Part shown: positions 40,083-53,760 of the stretch, one piece after another
Layout: each line of letters starts with the position of its first letter
Numbering within the stretch: the first letter of the stretch is position 1
NCBI GenBank assembly: GCA_015698045.1
Contig: BLAL01000218.1
Location: 62,001 to 126,000 of the forward strand
Direction of reading: 5' to 3'
DNA length: 64,000 nt
DNA from: Rhizophagus clarus
Lineage: Eukaryota > Glomeromycota > Glomeromycetes > Glomerales > Glomeraceae
Position numbers and translations under genes: made by a program
Notes under the pieces: generated by a model
Seen by the model: the letters and a program-made list of their open reading frames with translations, nothing else
Databases searched by the model: none
What the model was told of the DNA's origin: nothing

Positions 40083-42544
40083 ATGTCTACTATACGAAAA
40101 GAACTTGTTTATCAAACGATTCAAAAAGCACATGCATCAATTGATTATAATACTCACAAGGGCTTACATAACTTATATGAATTTATAAAACAAACAATTC
40201 TTACTGATAATTCTCTTACAGAAGATGAAAAAACTGAAGCAATAAGGTTAACTAATAGAGATTATGATCGAGATAAAATTAGATGTAATTTAGGAACAAG
40301 AAGAATTTGTGAAAATTGTAATCAAAAATGTCTAGCTACTTCATATTGCGAATTTTGTGTTCAAAATTATTTAAAAACAAATTTTTCAAATTGGACATCT
40401 GGAAATAGTGATATTGATGATTTAATACAAAAATGTCAATTGGGTACATATGTTCCAAATATGATAGTAGAATGGATTCCATATAAAAATTTAAAGAATA
40501 TTAAATATCTAACTAGAGGTGGGTTCGCTGAAATTTATACGGCAGATTGGATTGGCGGAAGATATGAAAAATGGGATTCTAAAAAACAACAATTAATAAG
40601 GTTAGAAGATTACAGTGTAGTACTTAAAGAATTAGAAAATGTTGAAAGTGCAAGTCAAAGTTGGTTTGAAGAGGTTTGTATTCTAAAAGTGTATACCTAC
40701 ATCAATTCTTTAATTATTAACTTATTAACAAGAATATTTTTATAGGTTAAAATACATTTAGATATAAGCAATAAATATCCAAGGATCGTTCGATGTTATG
40801 GTTTAACACAAAACCCATCAAATGGAAACTATATTCTTGTAATGAGTAGACTAGATCTAAGTTTAAGAGAATATCTACAACAAAATCATAATCATCTTAC
40901 ATGGAAAGAAAAAATTAATATTGCGTTTGAAATAATTGACGCACTTCGTTGGATTCATAATGAGAAATCAATTCACAGAGATTTACATTCCGGTAATATA
41001 TTATTTTATCAATATACTGGATCATGGCATATTAGTGATCTTGGATTTTGTGGCCCTGTAGATAGTAAATTATCAAATGGTTTATATGGAAACCTTCCAT
41101 ATATTGCACCTGAAGTTATTGCTGGAACGAAGGCTACTTTTGAATCTGACATTTATAGTATTGCAATGCTAATGTGGGAAATTTCATCTGGATTACCTCC
41201 TTTTTATAATTATGCACATGATTGTGATTTAGCATTGAAAATAATAAATGGAATGAGACCAAAAATAGTATCAGGAACTCCTTTAGAATATAAAAATTTA
41301 ATGAAACAATGTTGGGATGCTGATCCATCAAATAGACTTTCAGTTAATACACTCTTGAATAAAATAAGTGAAATTAATGCATTATACAAAAATATGCCAA
41401 ATGAACTAAATGCAAATAATAATTTTGAAACAAGGAATTCAAAAACAAATTGTACAAATAACGCATCATTTGCAAGTAAAGTTCACCAATTTAAAAATCT
41501 TCCTGACCCAAGAAATGCAACAGAAGGTACAATATATTTTGTTAATTTTTTTATTAGTTATTTTTATTGACATTTTTTTTTTTTTTATTTATCGTTTATT
41601 GTCAGAGGAGCAAGAAGGTAATATAAAATTAATGAGTTTATTAATTGATAGTTATAAATTTAAAATAACTTCAAAGTTTATTTTTAATAGCATTTCATAG
41701 TAAACCATATGAATTCAGTATTCCTGATAATAGTAAGTAAGGCTTTATTATATTTTTGCTTTACAACATTAACCAACGCATAATAAAATTTCTTTAAATT
41801 TAGTCAATGACCTTAATAATCCAAGTAATCAAAATGATGACAATACATCTAAATCAAGCGATATTTCAAAAGGTTAATTTTGTTATTAAAAATTTTTTAA
41901 CGTATATAAATCTCTTAAATAATAATAATAATTTATATTGACTTTATTGTTCGCTTTATTTAGACATAAAAGTTGAAGAATCTGTATCTGAACAATCTGT
42001 ATGTCAAGCTAAACAAAATAATTTTGCAATAACTGGTAAACAAAAACATTAATATGCATTAGATTATTGTGTATTTTTAATTTATTACTTACTCAAAATA
42101 TCAATTTTATAGAAAATAAAAATGAAGTAAAGGGCAAATCTAAAAGGATTTATTCAGGTTATTGTGATTGATCTTATTAATATTATTTCAACACAATTAC
42201 TTATATTAAAAACAAATTTTATTTTAAACAGAAGATGAAGAAGATGATTTAATTGATAATTATAGACCCAAAAAACTAAAATTACGTAGCAATAACGGTA
42301 ATTAATTATTTCGAAATAAAGATTTTTTTTTTACAATAACTATATATTTTTTGAAATATAATATTTATAGATGAAGTAGATGAAGATGAAATTTCTAATA
42401 ATCCAAACTTACACTCGGAAGATCAAGATGAATTGGTGATTCCAGAATGTAATTTGTTAAAATATTTAATATTATTTACTATTACTATGAAGTTTTAACT
42501 TTTTAACAATTGATTTATTTTCATTTTTACTAGATGGGTTTTAG
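40083..42544 (+). CDS. TKL-type protein kinase, copy B of a paralogous pair
   Basis: Exon 1 is 40,083-40,673 (591 nt, as in copy A), with CENCNQKC, FSNWTSGN, LTRGGFAEIYTADW (G-loop) and VVLKEL. Exon 2 is 40,746-41,526, with IHRDLHSGNIL, SDLGFCGP, YIAPEV, SDIYSIAMLMWE. Then come phase-1 tail exons: the 12-nt microexon AGGAGCAAGAAG after 'gtcag' near 41,607; FHSKPYEFSIPDN; NDLNNPSNQNDDNTSK; IKVEESVSEQSVCQAK; NKNEVKGKSKRIYS; EDEEDDLIDNYRPKKLKL; then EVDEDEISNNPN..., ending near 42,510 or, if a GTAATT donor there is used, at TAG 42,542-42,544. The tail is acidic with a basic KKLKLR patch (possible nuclear signal). Copy A is on the same strand 25 kb to the left; the 15-kb element lies between them. 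Confidence 0.82.
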
Positions 42545-42969
42545 TAGTGCTTTGATCCATATTCGGGACGATCCAGATCGATCTTGTTTTTTTTCAGATA
42601 TCCAGATTTTGCAGTTTTGATCTGGTTTATAAACCAGATGAAAAATATCAGGGTTGAACTGGAATACAAATGAAATTTTTTTTTTCTTAGCGCCTTTATT
42701 ATTAATCTATAATATGTGTTGATTTTGTAGAAACTTTATATTATTTATTTATAATTTCAAAACATAGATTTTTAAATAAATAAATTTGGTTATTTTGGTA
42801 TAAACTTAACTTTATTATAAAATTTAATACATAAATAATTTACAATTAATATATAGTTTATTAAATTATAATATAAAGTAATAATGAAAAATATTATATA
42901 CTGTAAATCACTTTTTTCTACATTTAAATCTGAAGGAAATATATCAATATGATCCATGGTTTGCATATT

Positions 42970-43172
42970 TCACTTTAAAAATATCATTTTTCCCAATAAA
43001 TTTGGGTCCAATGAATTTCTATTTGCTTTAATATGGTTTCCTACATCAGAAAATAGCCGTTCTGATGATATAAAAGTGGCAGGAATACTTAAGTATTTTA
43101 GTGCAAGTACAGAGAGAATTGGAAAAATTTCTCGCTTTGCTTGCTGCCAGTCTAATGGATTTTTATTTCTCT
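42970..43172 (-). pseudogene. hAT transposase C-terminal (dimerisation) fragment
   Basis: Minus-strand reading: NPLDWQQAKREIFPILSVLA, then YLSIPATFISSERLFSDVG, then NRNSLDPNLLGKMIF, stop TGA at 42,970. This is the hAT C-terminal dimerisation region (SSERLFS motif). Upstream the frame breaks at an A run near 43,168, and no catalytic domain is seen nearby. Remnant only. Confidence 0.75.
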
Positions 43173-44427
43173 AGCAATTGGCATAAGAAAATAATTAGTA
43201 ATTTTGTTATCCATTGTTGCTGATCTAGATTTTTCTGTATGTTAAAATATTTTTTTTTGCTATTTGTTCATTTCTTGCTTTATGATCATATAAAGATCTA
43301 CTTGGTGTCAAGCTTATTGAAGTAGAATTAAACATTCAGTATCAGTTGAAGTATTTTCCTCTTAAGTTAGAATGAATTTTTTCCATTTATTAAGAAATGT
43401 TATAAAACGTTTTACGCAACATTTTTTTTTTTTTTAAATAATCAAAAACCGTTGCGAAATGGTTTTTCAATACATTATTTAAAAAAAAAAAAAAATTTTA
43501 TGACATTTTTTTTAATACAAAAAACGTTGCGAAACGTTTTCAAATATTATAATTTAATAAAAAAATTGTTTCACATTGTTTCTCTTGATAATTTAGTAAG
43601 AAACATTGCGAAAAACGTCAAAATAATCATGATTATATTTAACGTGATTATTTTTGTTGATTACAGATTTTTAAATTTAATCTGAATTTTAGTTCTTTTA
43701 CTAATATTAAGGGTTAGGTTTGCGATCAATATGGTAAAGAAACTTTGATTTATGATTTTTTTTTTAAAATTAATGAAATAAATTAGATAAAAGGCTAAAT
43801 TTTATACACATAATACATACATATTTAAAAACAAACTTGTAAAATTTGAAGCAATTCTAATTATTAGTTTTTATCTGTTGTGATTTTGCAATTCCAAATG
43901 TTTTTTTTTCATGCACCGTATTTTATTAACGATCATTCATACCAAAACTTTTCACGAAGTATTTCATTTTTTTTTTGTTAATAAAATCAAATTTTGATAA
44001 TTTATAAAAGAAAAAAAGATAAAGAATTATTTAAATTACAAACTAAGAAATTTGTAAAACAATTTACTACTCTATATATTAGTGTTTAAATAATTCTATG
44101 TTAAAACTCATATCGGATAAGTTATAAAAATGTAGAATTATTTAAATTACAAACTAAAAAATTGTAAAATATTTTACTACTCTAACCTTAGGGTCTAAAT
44201 AATTCTTATAAAATAAAAAAAATATCATTACTGTTGAATGAACAATATACAATATTACTGCTTATAAATTATTCACAAACATTATTAATAAAATTTCATC
44301 AATTTTAATATCTAAACAATTAATAAAGTAAATAAAGTTAATGTTGATTAATTTCATAATATAATTTGCAAATTATTAATTATATATATACATATATACA
44401 TACCAAATGAATAAATGACTATGCAAT
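43173..44427. other. Intergenic with GTTGCGAAACG motifs and small palindromes
   Basis: Between 43,395 and 43,620 five 'cgttgcgaaacgttt'-like motifs occur in both orientations, an inverted/tandem cluster of unknown origin. Small GAATTATTTAAA palindromes lie at 44,024-44,096 and 44,135-44,205 and resemble 16,571-16,633. No gene. Confidence 0.5.
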
Positions 44428-45618
44428 TTAACATTCACTTTTATCTAATGATTTTAGAATTTTACTATTAACTACTATTGGGCTTAAACATTCAGATTCT
44501 GAAATTACATCTAAACGATTCAAGTTATCCTTTTTCATAAATTCATTCAATTGTACACTAGTAAAATCAAGTAAGCGACTTGTAAAATATGCACCCGGAT
44601 GATCTTCAGTAACAAGTTGCACAATTGGCGCATTTATAAATTCTATAATATTGCTTTTTAATTCTTCATTAATTACACCATTATTAGGACGGAAAATCCA
44701 ATTCCTAATAATACCTTTCACTTCTGGTGCAGATGGCCTTTTAAATGGATCTTCATTCCAACATTTTTTCATTAATTCTATATAACATTGTGGAATATTT
44801 TCAATAATTTTAGGTCGTTCGCCTCTACAAATACTTATACTGAGTTGAAAATCATGTGCCACATCACTAAATGGCGGAACTCCAGATGTAAATTCCCACA
44901 TAATCATAGAAAAACTATATATATCACTTGCTTGAGTGTAAGGTTTGCCTCTTAAAACTTCAGGTGCTATAAATGGTACAACACCACAAATAACACCCTT
45001 CTCAGAAGAAGATATTGCAGATTTACATAATCCTAAATCACTAATATAAACTTTATCACCGTCAATTAAAATATTACCGTCGTGAAAATCACAGTGAATA
45101 AGATATTGGTTATGTACTTCATTAAGCCCAGAAATAATCTTATATAATGTGTACAATTTTTCTCTCCAATCATTTTTAACTATATTTTCTAAATTTCCTC
45201 TTAAATTACCCTTATTTGCAAAGTCCATTACTACCATATAATCCATATCTGAATTTTTTGTAAAACCATACAAATTAATAATTTCAGGTGATTTTAGACA
45301 TCTTTCGTGATATTTCCACTATAAAAAATTACAATAAATTATTATAAATGAATAACATTTAAAATTGCTAAAATTAAAAAAGTAAGTAATGCATATCATA
45401 CTTCATTTAAAAATTCATCTAAATTATGATTCAAATTATTAGGACATTTAAGAACTACTTCACTATTTCTATATTTATCTAACCATGTAGCTTTATATAT
45501 AGTGCCAAATCCTCCTTTATTAAGATATTCAACATTTGTAAGTCTATCATAAGGAATCCATTTTAAGCGTTTATTTAAAATAAATTGATCCAAAACTGCA
45601 TTTCCACTGTTCCCAAAT
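44428..45618 (-). CDS. TKL-type protein kinase, downstream of the micro-exon array
   Basis: Two clear exons: 45,618-45,402 and 45,318-44,428, joined in phase 0. The first reads FGNSGNAVLDQFI (the family's WTSGN..ID region), WIPYDRLTNVEYL, GGFGTIYKATW (G-loop) and VVLKCPNN. The second has LIHCDFHDGNIL (HRD Arg replaced by Cys, Asp kept), SDLGLCK, PFIAPEVL, SDIYSFSMIMWE and KKCWNEDPFKRPS, a complete C-lobe, ending SLDKSEC and TAA. The first exon begins mid-codon (phase 2 entry) right after TTTATAG, so a 5' exon is missing. No ordinary N-terminal exon is visible upstream; instead the micro-exon array follows on the same strand. Confidence 0.75.
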
Positions 45619-45689
45619 CTATAAATTGAAATGAAATTATATTAAGTTAATATTAAAATACTATGAAATTAAAAAAAATAATAAAATAA

Positions 45690-48600
45690 ATTAGCACTCA
45701 CTCTAAAATTAGTTAGAAATATAATAAATTATAATTTTTAGTCTTGTATAATGTGTATAAACTAGATGCCTATAATTTATAGCTTACCAACTACAGTATT
45801 AAATAAAAATTAATCAAATTTATAAAAGACAAAAATATTGCATAAACCTAATGATAAATAATAACTTACAAGAATCTAAAGCAGTTACAATTTTTAAATA
45901 ATGAAATTAATTAGTTCAAATTACATGCAAATATCATGATAATAGTATTAAATAAACAACTTACACTCTACATAATTAAATAATTATTCAATAGAGAATT
46001 GGTTAATTTAAATTATATGTAAATACAATATAATATGCAATGTAATTTAATTAACTTACGTCCTATATTAGTATTAAATATAAAGAATTTAAATCAATTT
46101 TTTCACATAATAAATATACAATTATAAAATTAAATAAATAACTTACTTCCTTTATTATTAAATGATGTTTTAAATAATAATGAGATATATATGATATATA
46201 TATATATAAAGAACTTGGATAATTAGTTTAATGTAATATCATATAAATATGTAATATAAATAACTTACGCCCTATATTAATTTATATACACAAAGAATTT
46301 AATTAGATAAGTTACATATGTGTATATTAACAAAACTAACAAATAACTTACTCCCTATTATAAATAATTTTTAAATAAAGAATTTAGTTAATTTAAATTA
46401 TATAAATAAATATATAAAATTAATAAATAACTTACACCCTATAGTATCCGTCATTAAGTAATATTTCCAAATAAAGAATTTAGTTAATTTAAAAGTATAT
46501 AACTAAGTAAATAAATAATTAACTTACATCCTGGTAATTTTTTATATGAAAAACTGTTAATAAAAATTATATACAAAATTATATGAATAAATTAAATAAA
46601 ATAAATAAATAACTTACCCTCTGTAACAGGTAATAACTTTAATTAATTAGTTTAATTAGTTTAAATTATATATAATCATTGCAATAACAAATAATATATC
46701 GACTATTTGTTAGTTAAATTAGTAATAATAAATTAAATAAATAACTTACAAACTATATTGTTAAATAATTTTTAAAACATGAGTTTAGTTAGTTATGTTA
46801 TACAATACAATTACTACGAAAACATATAAATAAATTGACATACAACTTATATTATTAAATAATTTATAAAAATAAGAATTTAGTAAGTTTAAATTATACA
46901 TAATATTATAAATACGTAATAATAAAATTAAATAAATAACTTACTCGCTATATTATTAAACAATTTTTTAAATGAAGTATTAGTTAATTTAAATTACTTA
47001 TTATATGGAATTAAATAAATAATCTGTAACTTACCGCCTAAAATAAATTCCAAATGTAAATATTTGGCTCAGATTAGAATACATAATATTATTTAAAAGA
47101 ATAATAGAAATTAAGTAAATAGTAACTTACACACTGTATTAATAAATAATTTTTTTAAAAATGTAATGAATTTTGTTAGTTAAGTTATACAATAGTATGA
47201 TTAAATAATTTTATAATTTTTAACTTACCAACTAAAAATAATTACCGATTGATTTTTTTAGATATAAAAAATTTAGTTATATATAAATACTTTATAAATA
47301 TAATCAATAATATTATATGCCAACTTACCACCTAAAATAAATTTTTAAATAAACAATTTAATTTAAATTATATGTAAATATTACTGTACATGTTAAACAA
47401 TAATTTGTAACTTACCAACTAAATAAATTATTAAGTAATTTTAAATAAAAATTTAATTAGTTGAAATTATATATAGATATATAACAATAGAATTAAATAA
47501 AAATTTATAACTTACAAATAACTAAAATAAATTACGAATATTTTTTTAAATAAAAATTTAGTTTTAAATTTATATACCTATATAATAATAAAAATAAATA
47601 AATAATTGATAACTTACCAACTAAAACAGATTACCAAAATTTTTTTAGATAAAGATTTAGTTAGTTTAAATATTTTATGCTAATAATAATGCAATAAATT
47701 AATAAATTAAATATAATATACCAACTAAAATATATTATCAAATAATTTTTTAAAATAAAAAAGTTTGTCAGATTAAATTATTTATGAGTATTATATAAAT
47801 ATAATAAATACATAATAAAAATCATACAAATTACTTACTTCCTATATTAATATTAAGTAAAAAAATTTGATTAGTTTAATTAAATATATAATTAAAATAT
47901 ATTAAATAATAAATAACTTAGAATTTACCAGCTAAAAAAAATTGCAAAATAATTTTTTTTAAGCAAAAAAATTAATTAATTTAATACAAATATAAATATT
48001 TCATAATAATAGAATAAAATAATGAATTTATAACTTACCAACTAAAATAAATCATCAAACAATTTTTTAAATAAGAATTTAGTTAGTTTTAATGATGTAC
48101 AAATATAACATAAATATTTAATAATAGAATTAAATAAATAACTTACAAACTATAATTTTTTAAATAAGGAATTTGATTAATTGGTTTATATGTAAGTATT
48201 ATATAAATATGTAGCAATTGAATGAAATAAGTAACTTATAACTTACTAACTGGAATAAATAAAGAATTTAGTTAGTTTAATTTATAAGCAAATATTACAT
48301 TAATATGTAATAGGATACATAAAAAACTTACAAGCTGTAATGTTTAAATAGAAAATTTAATTAGTTTAAATTATATACTAGGAAACAGGCTCCACGAAAA
48401 TGTTTAAAAAAAATGATTATATCATTGGATGACGTTCACATGGCGGACAAAAATTCACGTGTTTGTGCAGAAAAACTCACGTGATCATTTTTTCCAACAT
48501 AAACATGTATTAATAAACCTATAACTTACCAACTAAAACAGATTACCAAATAATTTTCAAATAAAAGATTTAGTTAGTTTAAAATTATATATAAAATATT

Positions 48601-51600
48601 ATAGAATCATGTTACAATAAATAACTTACCCCCTATATTATTAAATAATTTAGAATTTAGTTAGTTTAAATTATATGTAAATATTATATAAATATGTAAT
48701 AATAGGATTAAATAAATGACTTACGAACTATATTATTAAAAATTTTTTAAATAAATTTATTAGTAGTTTATATTATGAAAGATATTATACTATATAATGG
48801 TAGAATTAAATAAATAACTTACGTCCTATTATTATCATTTAAATAAAGAGTTCAATTAGTTTTTATATAATATTTGAATTAAATAATAAACTTACAGCTT
48901 ACCAACTAACAAATAATTTTTAAATAAAAAATTTAATTAGCTCAAATTATCTATACTGTAAATATTAGAATAAATAAATAGCTTATAACTTACAAACTAA
49001 AATATGTCATCAAAGAATATTTAAATAAAGAATCCAGTTAGTACAAATATGGTAATATGATAACAAAATTATTAAATAATTTATAACTTACGAACTAGAT
49101 ACATTAAAATTATTTTAAATAAAGAATTTAATCAGTCTAAATCATATAAATATGATGTAATAATAGAATTAATGAATAACGTATAACTTACCAACTAAAA
49201 TAAATTAATAAATAATTTTTTTAAAAAAAAGTTAGTTTTAATTTAATATATGTTAACATTGAATAAATATACATTAATACTTACAGACAACTGAATTTTC
49301 CAAATAATTTATTAAATAATAAATTCGTTATAAGAAATATTGTGTATATAAATATATTATAAAAAAATTAAATAATAACTTGTTATAACTTACTCCAAAC
49401 TAAAATAAATTTCAAATAATATTCATAAAAATTAAATTATATATAAATATTGTGTATATAAACAATTTATAACTTACATGCTAAAATAATAGTTATCGAA
49501 CGATTTTTTAATTCGGTTAATTTAAATATTATAAGTATATAATAATAATAAAATCGAACAAATAACTAACCTCCTATATTATTAATAATTAAATAAAGAA
49601 TTTAATTAATTCAACTCATGGCATATAAATATTATACAATAACTTACCAACTAAATCAACAAATAATTTTTAAACAAAAATATTAGTTAATTTAAATTAT
49701 ACTAATACAAAATAAATATATAATAATAATAATACTTACAGCCAACTGAATTTCCAAATAATTTATTAAATAATGAATTTATTTATAAATAATAATATAT
49801 ATAATTATATATAATAGAATCAAATAATAATTTATTATACTTACAAACTAAAATAAATTATCAAATAATATTTATAAATCCTGGTTAGTTTAAATTACAT
49901 AAATATTGTGTATATAAACAATTTATAACTTACAGGCTAAAATAGGTTACCAAACAATTGTTTTAATTTAGTTAATTCAAATATTATAAAAGCATATAGT
50001 AATAAAATCAAGTAAATAACTTACCTTCTATATTATTAATAATTGAATAAAAAATTTAATTAATTTAAATTATGACAAAATAAATATCATAAATATATAA
50101 TTGTAGAATTAAATTAAATAGTTTATAACTTACCAACTAAAATAAATTATCAAGCAATTTGGTAGAAAATTAAATTAGTTAAGTTATACGTAAATATTAT
50201 ATTAATATATGCAAATGATAAAGAATTAATTAAATTATTAGAAGTTATAACTTACTAACTAAAATAAATTAGCAAAAATTTTTAGACGATTATTTAAATT
50301 ATATATAACATTATATAAAATATACAATAATTATAACTTGTAACTTGCCAACTAAAATGAATTATTTTAAATAAAGAATTTAAATTAATTATAAGCAAGT
50401 ATTATATAAATATATATGCAATGATAGAATTAATTAACTTATATAACTTACCGACTAAAATAATTTAACAAATGACTTTAGACGATTATTTGAATTATAT
50501 ATAAACATTATACAAAATATACATAATTATAACTCGTAACTTACTGACTAAAATGAATTATTTTAAATAAAGAACTTAATTAATTTAAATTATTTTATAA
50601 ATATATAATAATAAAACTAATTAAATAACTTACATCCTACATTATTTAAATGGAGAATTTAGTTAATTTAAATATCATATAAATACAGTATAATAACTAG
50701 AATAAAATATATAACTTCGTTACCTCCTATATTATTAGAAAAATTTAGTTAATATATTATATATGTTTTGAGTATTATAAATATGCACTATTAGATTAAA
50801 TAAATAACTTACTCCCTGTATTATTAACAGTTAAATAATTTTTAAATAAAGAATATAAGGATATTCTAATAATAAAATCAGCTAAATAACTCATCATAAC
50901 TTACTAACTAAAATTAATTAACAAAAAATTATTAATAAAGAATTCAGTTAATATTTAGATATTTGTTAATATGAATTAGAAGATAACTTACACCCTATAT
51001 TATTAAAATAATTTTAAACAAAGATTTAGTATATATGTATTTAAACATTATATAATCATGCAATAATTGAATTAAATGAATAACTTATGACTTACAATCT
51101 AAATGAAGTGACAAATGATTTTTTACAATAAATATATTTAGTTTAAAATTATATTTAAGTATTTTTTGTATTATAAATTAAATAAGCAACTTATAACTTA
51201 CCAACTAAAACAAATTAACAAAGAATTTTTGAATAATTTAGTTAATAATTAGTTATTGTATGTAATAATGGAATTGAACAAATAACTTACGCCCTATATT
51301 ATTAAATAATTTTAAATAAGATTTAATTATATGTACTTAAATATTATCAGTTATATAATTATGTAACAATTAAATTAAATGAATAACTTATGACTTACGA
51401 TCTAAAATAAGTTAATAAATAATTTTGAAAATGAAAAATTTAGTTAGTAAATATTAAATATAAATGTACATACTAAAATTAATTAAATAACTTATGACTT
51501 ACTAGCTAAAAAAAGTTAATAAAAAGTTTTAATAACGAATTTAGTTAACATTTAGGCATCATATTAATATGTATTGATAAAAAAAATAACTTACTCCCTA

Positions 51601-53590
51601 TTTTAATTTTAAATAAAGAATTTATTAATAGAAAATAACTTACACCCTATGTTAAATAACTTTTAAATAAAGAACTTAATTAAATTAATAAGTAACTTAC
51701 GTGCTGTATTATTAAGTGATTTTTAATTAAAGTGCGTGAAATTTAACCAATTTAATTTATGTAAGTATTATATCAACATCTCATGTAATAATATAACTGA
51801 ACAATTAACTTACCAACTAAAATAAGTTACCAAATAATTTTGTAAATAAAAAATTTAATTATTTATGCTATATGTAAATGCAATATGTAATAGTAAAATT
51901 AAACAAATAATTTACATTCTGTAATGTATAAAATAAAATTTAGTTATTTACATTATATATATATTATACAAATAAACAATTATAGAAATAAATAAATAAT
52001 TTATAACGTACCAGCTAAATAAATTATTAAATAATTTTTTTAAATAAAAGAATTAGACATTTAGTTTAATAAATCATAATAACATTAGTATATAAATATG
52101 TAAAGATAAAATTAAATAACTACTTACGCCCTATTAGTAAATAATTTTTAAAGAATTTAATAATTTAAATAATATGATAATAATTTAATGAATAAGCTAT
52201 AATTTACCACCTAAAGTAAATTATTTTAATAAAGAATTTAGTTAATTTAAATTATTTTCAATTTCGTATGAATATAATAAATATATAATAATAAAATTAA
52301 ATAAATGGCTTACTCCCTACATTATTAAATATGAATTTAATTAGTTTAAATGATATATGATATTAATATTTATTTATATATATGATAATAAATTAAATTA
52401 ATAACTTACGTTCTTATTAAATAATTTTTTAAATAAAGAGATTTATTAGCCTTAATGTTAATTATATGTAAGTGTTACACGATAACAATAAATAACTTAC
52501 GCTCTGAATAATTTTTAATAAAGAAATTATTTATATATTAGATAATAAATTAGATAATAATTTATAATCATTCAATTTTTTAAATAAAAAATTCGGTTAT
52601 TTAAATTATATGTAAATATTCAATTAATTATATGTAAATATTAAAAAAAAAAAAAATAAATTTTATATATGCTTACCCGCTATATTATTAAACAATTTTT
52701 TAAAAAGAATTTTAGTTTAATTATACTCTATGTAAAATTGAGGATCATTTATAACTTACATTCTAAAATAAATCAAAGAATTTATTAGTTTAAATGATAT
52801 GCAAATGTTATGAAAATATGCAATTTCTTACCCGCTATATTATTAAATAATTTTAAAAATTTTTTTTTTTGATTTAATTATATCTGATATGTAAATATTG
52901 TTTAAATATATACTGTACAGTAGTAGATAATTTATAACTTACGATCTAAATAAATCGCCAAATAAAATTTACTTAGTTTAAATTATATGTAAATGTATAA
53001 TATAATTAAATAACTTACTCCCTATATCATTTTAATAATGAATTTAAGTAGCTTAATTATGTATAAACGTTATATATATAAATATGCAATGATAGAATCA
53101 CTTACGCCCTGTATTATTAAATAATATTTTAAATAGAGTTTGATTAGTTTAAGTTATTGTAAATAATAGAAACATAGATTACATAATTAACTTACACCCT
53201 GCAATTATTGATTAATATTAATTAATAGAAGAATTTTAGATTCCGAAACAAAATTTTAGATATTATTACAAACGTATAATATATTGTAAATTAAATCAAT
53301 TTACTTACAATCTAATCATTTAAATAAAGAATATAATTAGTTGTACATATTTAATAATATATATAATTGAAAAGTAGGTACTTACCATCTACTGTATATC
53401 ATTAAATGGTTATTTAATGAAGAACATAGTTATTTGAATATTATGTGAAACAGTAAAATAAAATGTAACTTACGTCTAACTATATTATTATAAATGATTA
53501 TTTATATAAAATATGTCAAAAAATAAGTAATTCCATTACTATTCAAATTATAAGATATAATTATAAAATAATGTATTAACTTACGAGCTA
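45690..53590 (-). repeat. Tandem array of intron-like units separated by 3-6 nt (single-codon micro-exons)
   Basis: About 75-80 units of roughly 95 bp. On the minus strand each has a GTAAGT donor, an AT-rich interior, in most units AAACTAACTAAAT (branch-point-like), and a TTTTAG/ATATAG/ACAG acceptor. The next GTAAGT begins 3 nt later. Examples of TAG NNN GTAAGT by plus coordinate: cttaccaacta (47,225), cttacgccctat (46,265), cttaccccctat (48,625), cttacatcctac (50,625), cttaccatcta (53,393). Some spacers are 6 nt (about 47,515; 49,275; 49,385; 49,735; 53,465). A few units are degenerate (about 46,845; 45,695) and one uses GC (50,335). The spacers vary in sequence while the signals stay constant. 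A foreign block of about 120 bp interrupts at 48,380-48,505. The array could be an exon-intron array of the kinase gene downstream or a satellite that carries splice signals. Confidence 0.7.
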
Positions 53591-53732
53591 AATAATTAAA
53601 ATAATATGGTTAGTTAAATTGTATGTTAATATCAAAATACAGGGTATCATAATTTTTGAGTTATTCATAAACGGCCATTTAATAACTGATTAGAAATTTG
53701 ATATTTCAACTTGTTTAGCATATTATATTTAC

Positions 53733-53759
53733 CTCCAGATTCCTCATCATCACTTGAAA
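53733..53759 (-). other. Putative 27-nt exon at the upstream edge of the array
   Basis: Preceded by AAAATTAG and followed by GTAAAT on the minus strand. In phase 1 it reads SSDDEESG, the acidic Ser-rich composition of tail exons in the neighbouring kinase genes, where all joins are phase 1. It may be the exon from which the array expanded. Just upstream (about 53,838) is TATATAG|GTAAAG, an acceptor directly joined to a donor. Confidence 0.45.
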
Positions 53760-53760
53760 C

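Noticed and set aside
42956-43174. Plus-strand frame of 72 codons
   Set aside because: The minus strand carries the hAT dimerisation motif; the plus frame is its shadow.
45690-53590. Reading the array as a CRISPR array or simple AT satellite
   Set aside because: Spacers are only 3-6 nt, the conserved parts are splice signals rather than a fixed repeat, and the genome is eukaryotic. A plain satellite would not keep donor, branch point and acceptor at fixed places while the rest drifts.
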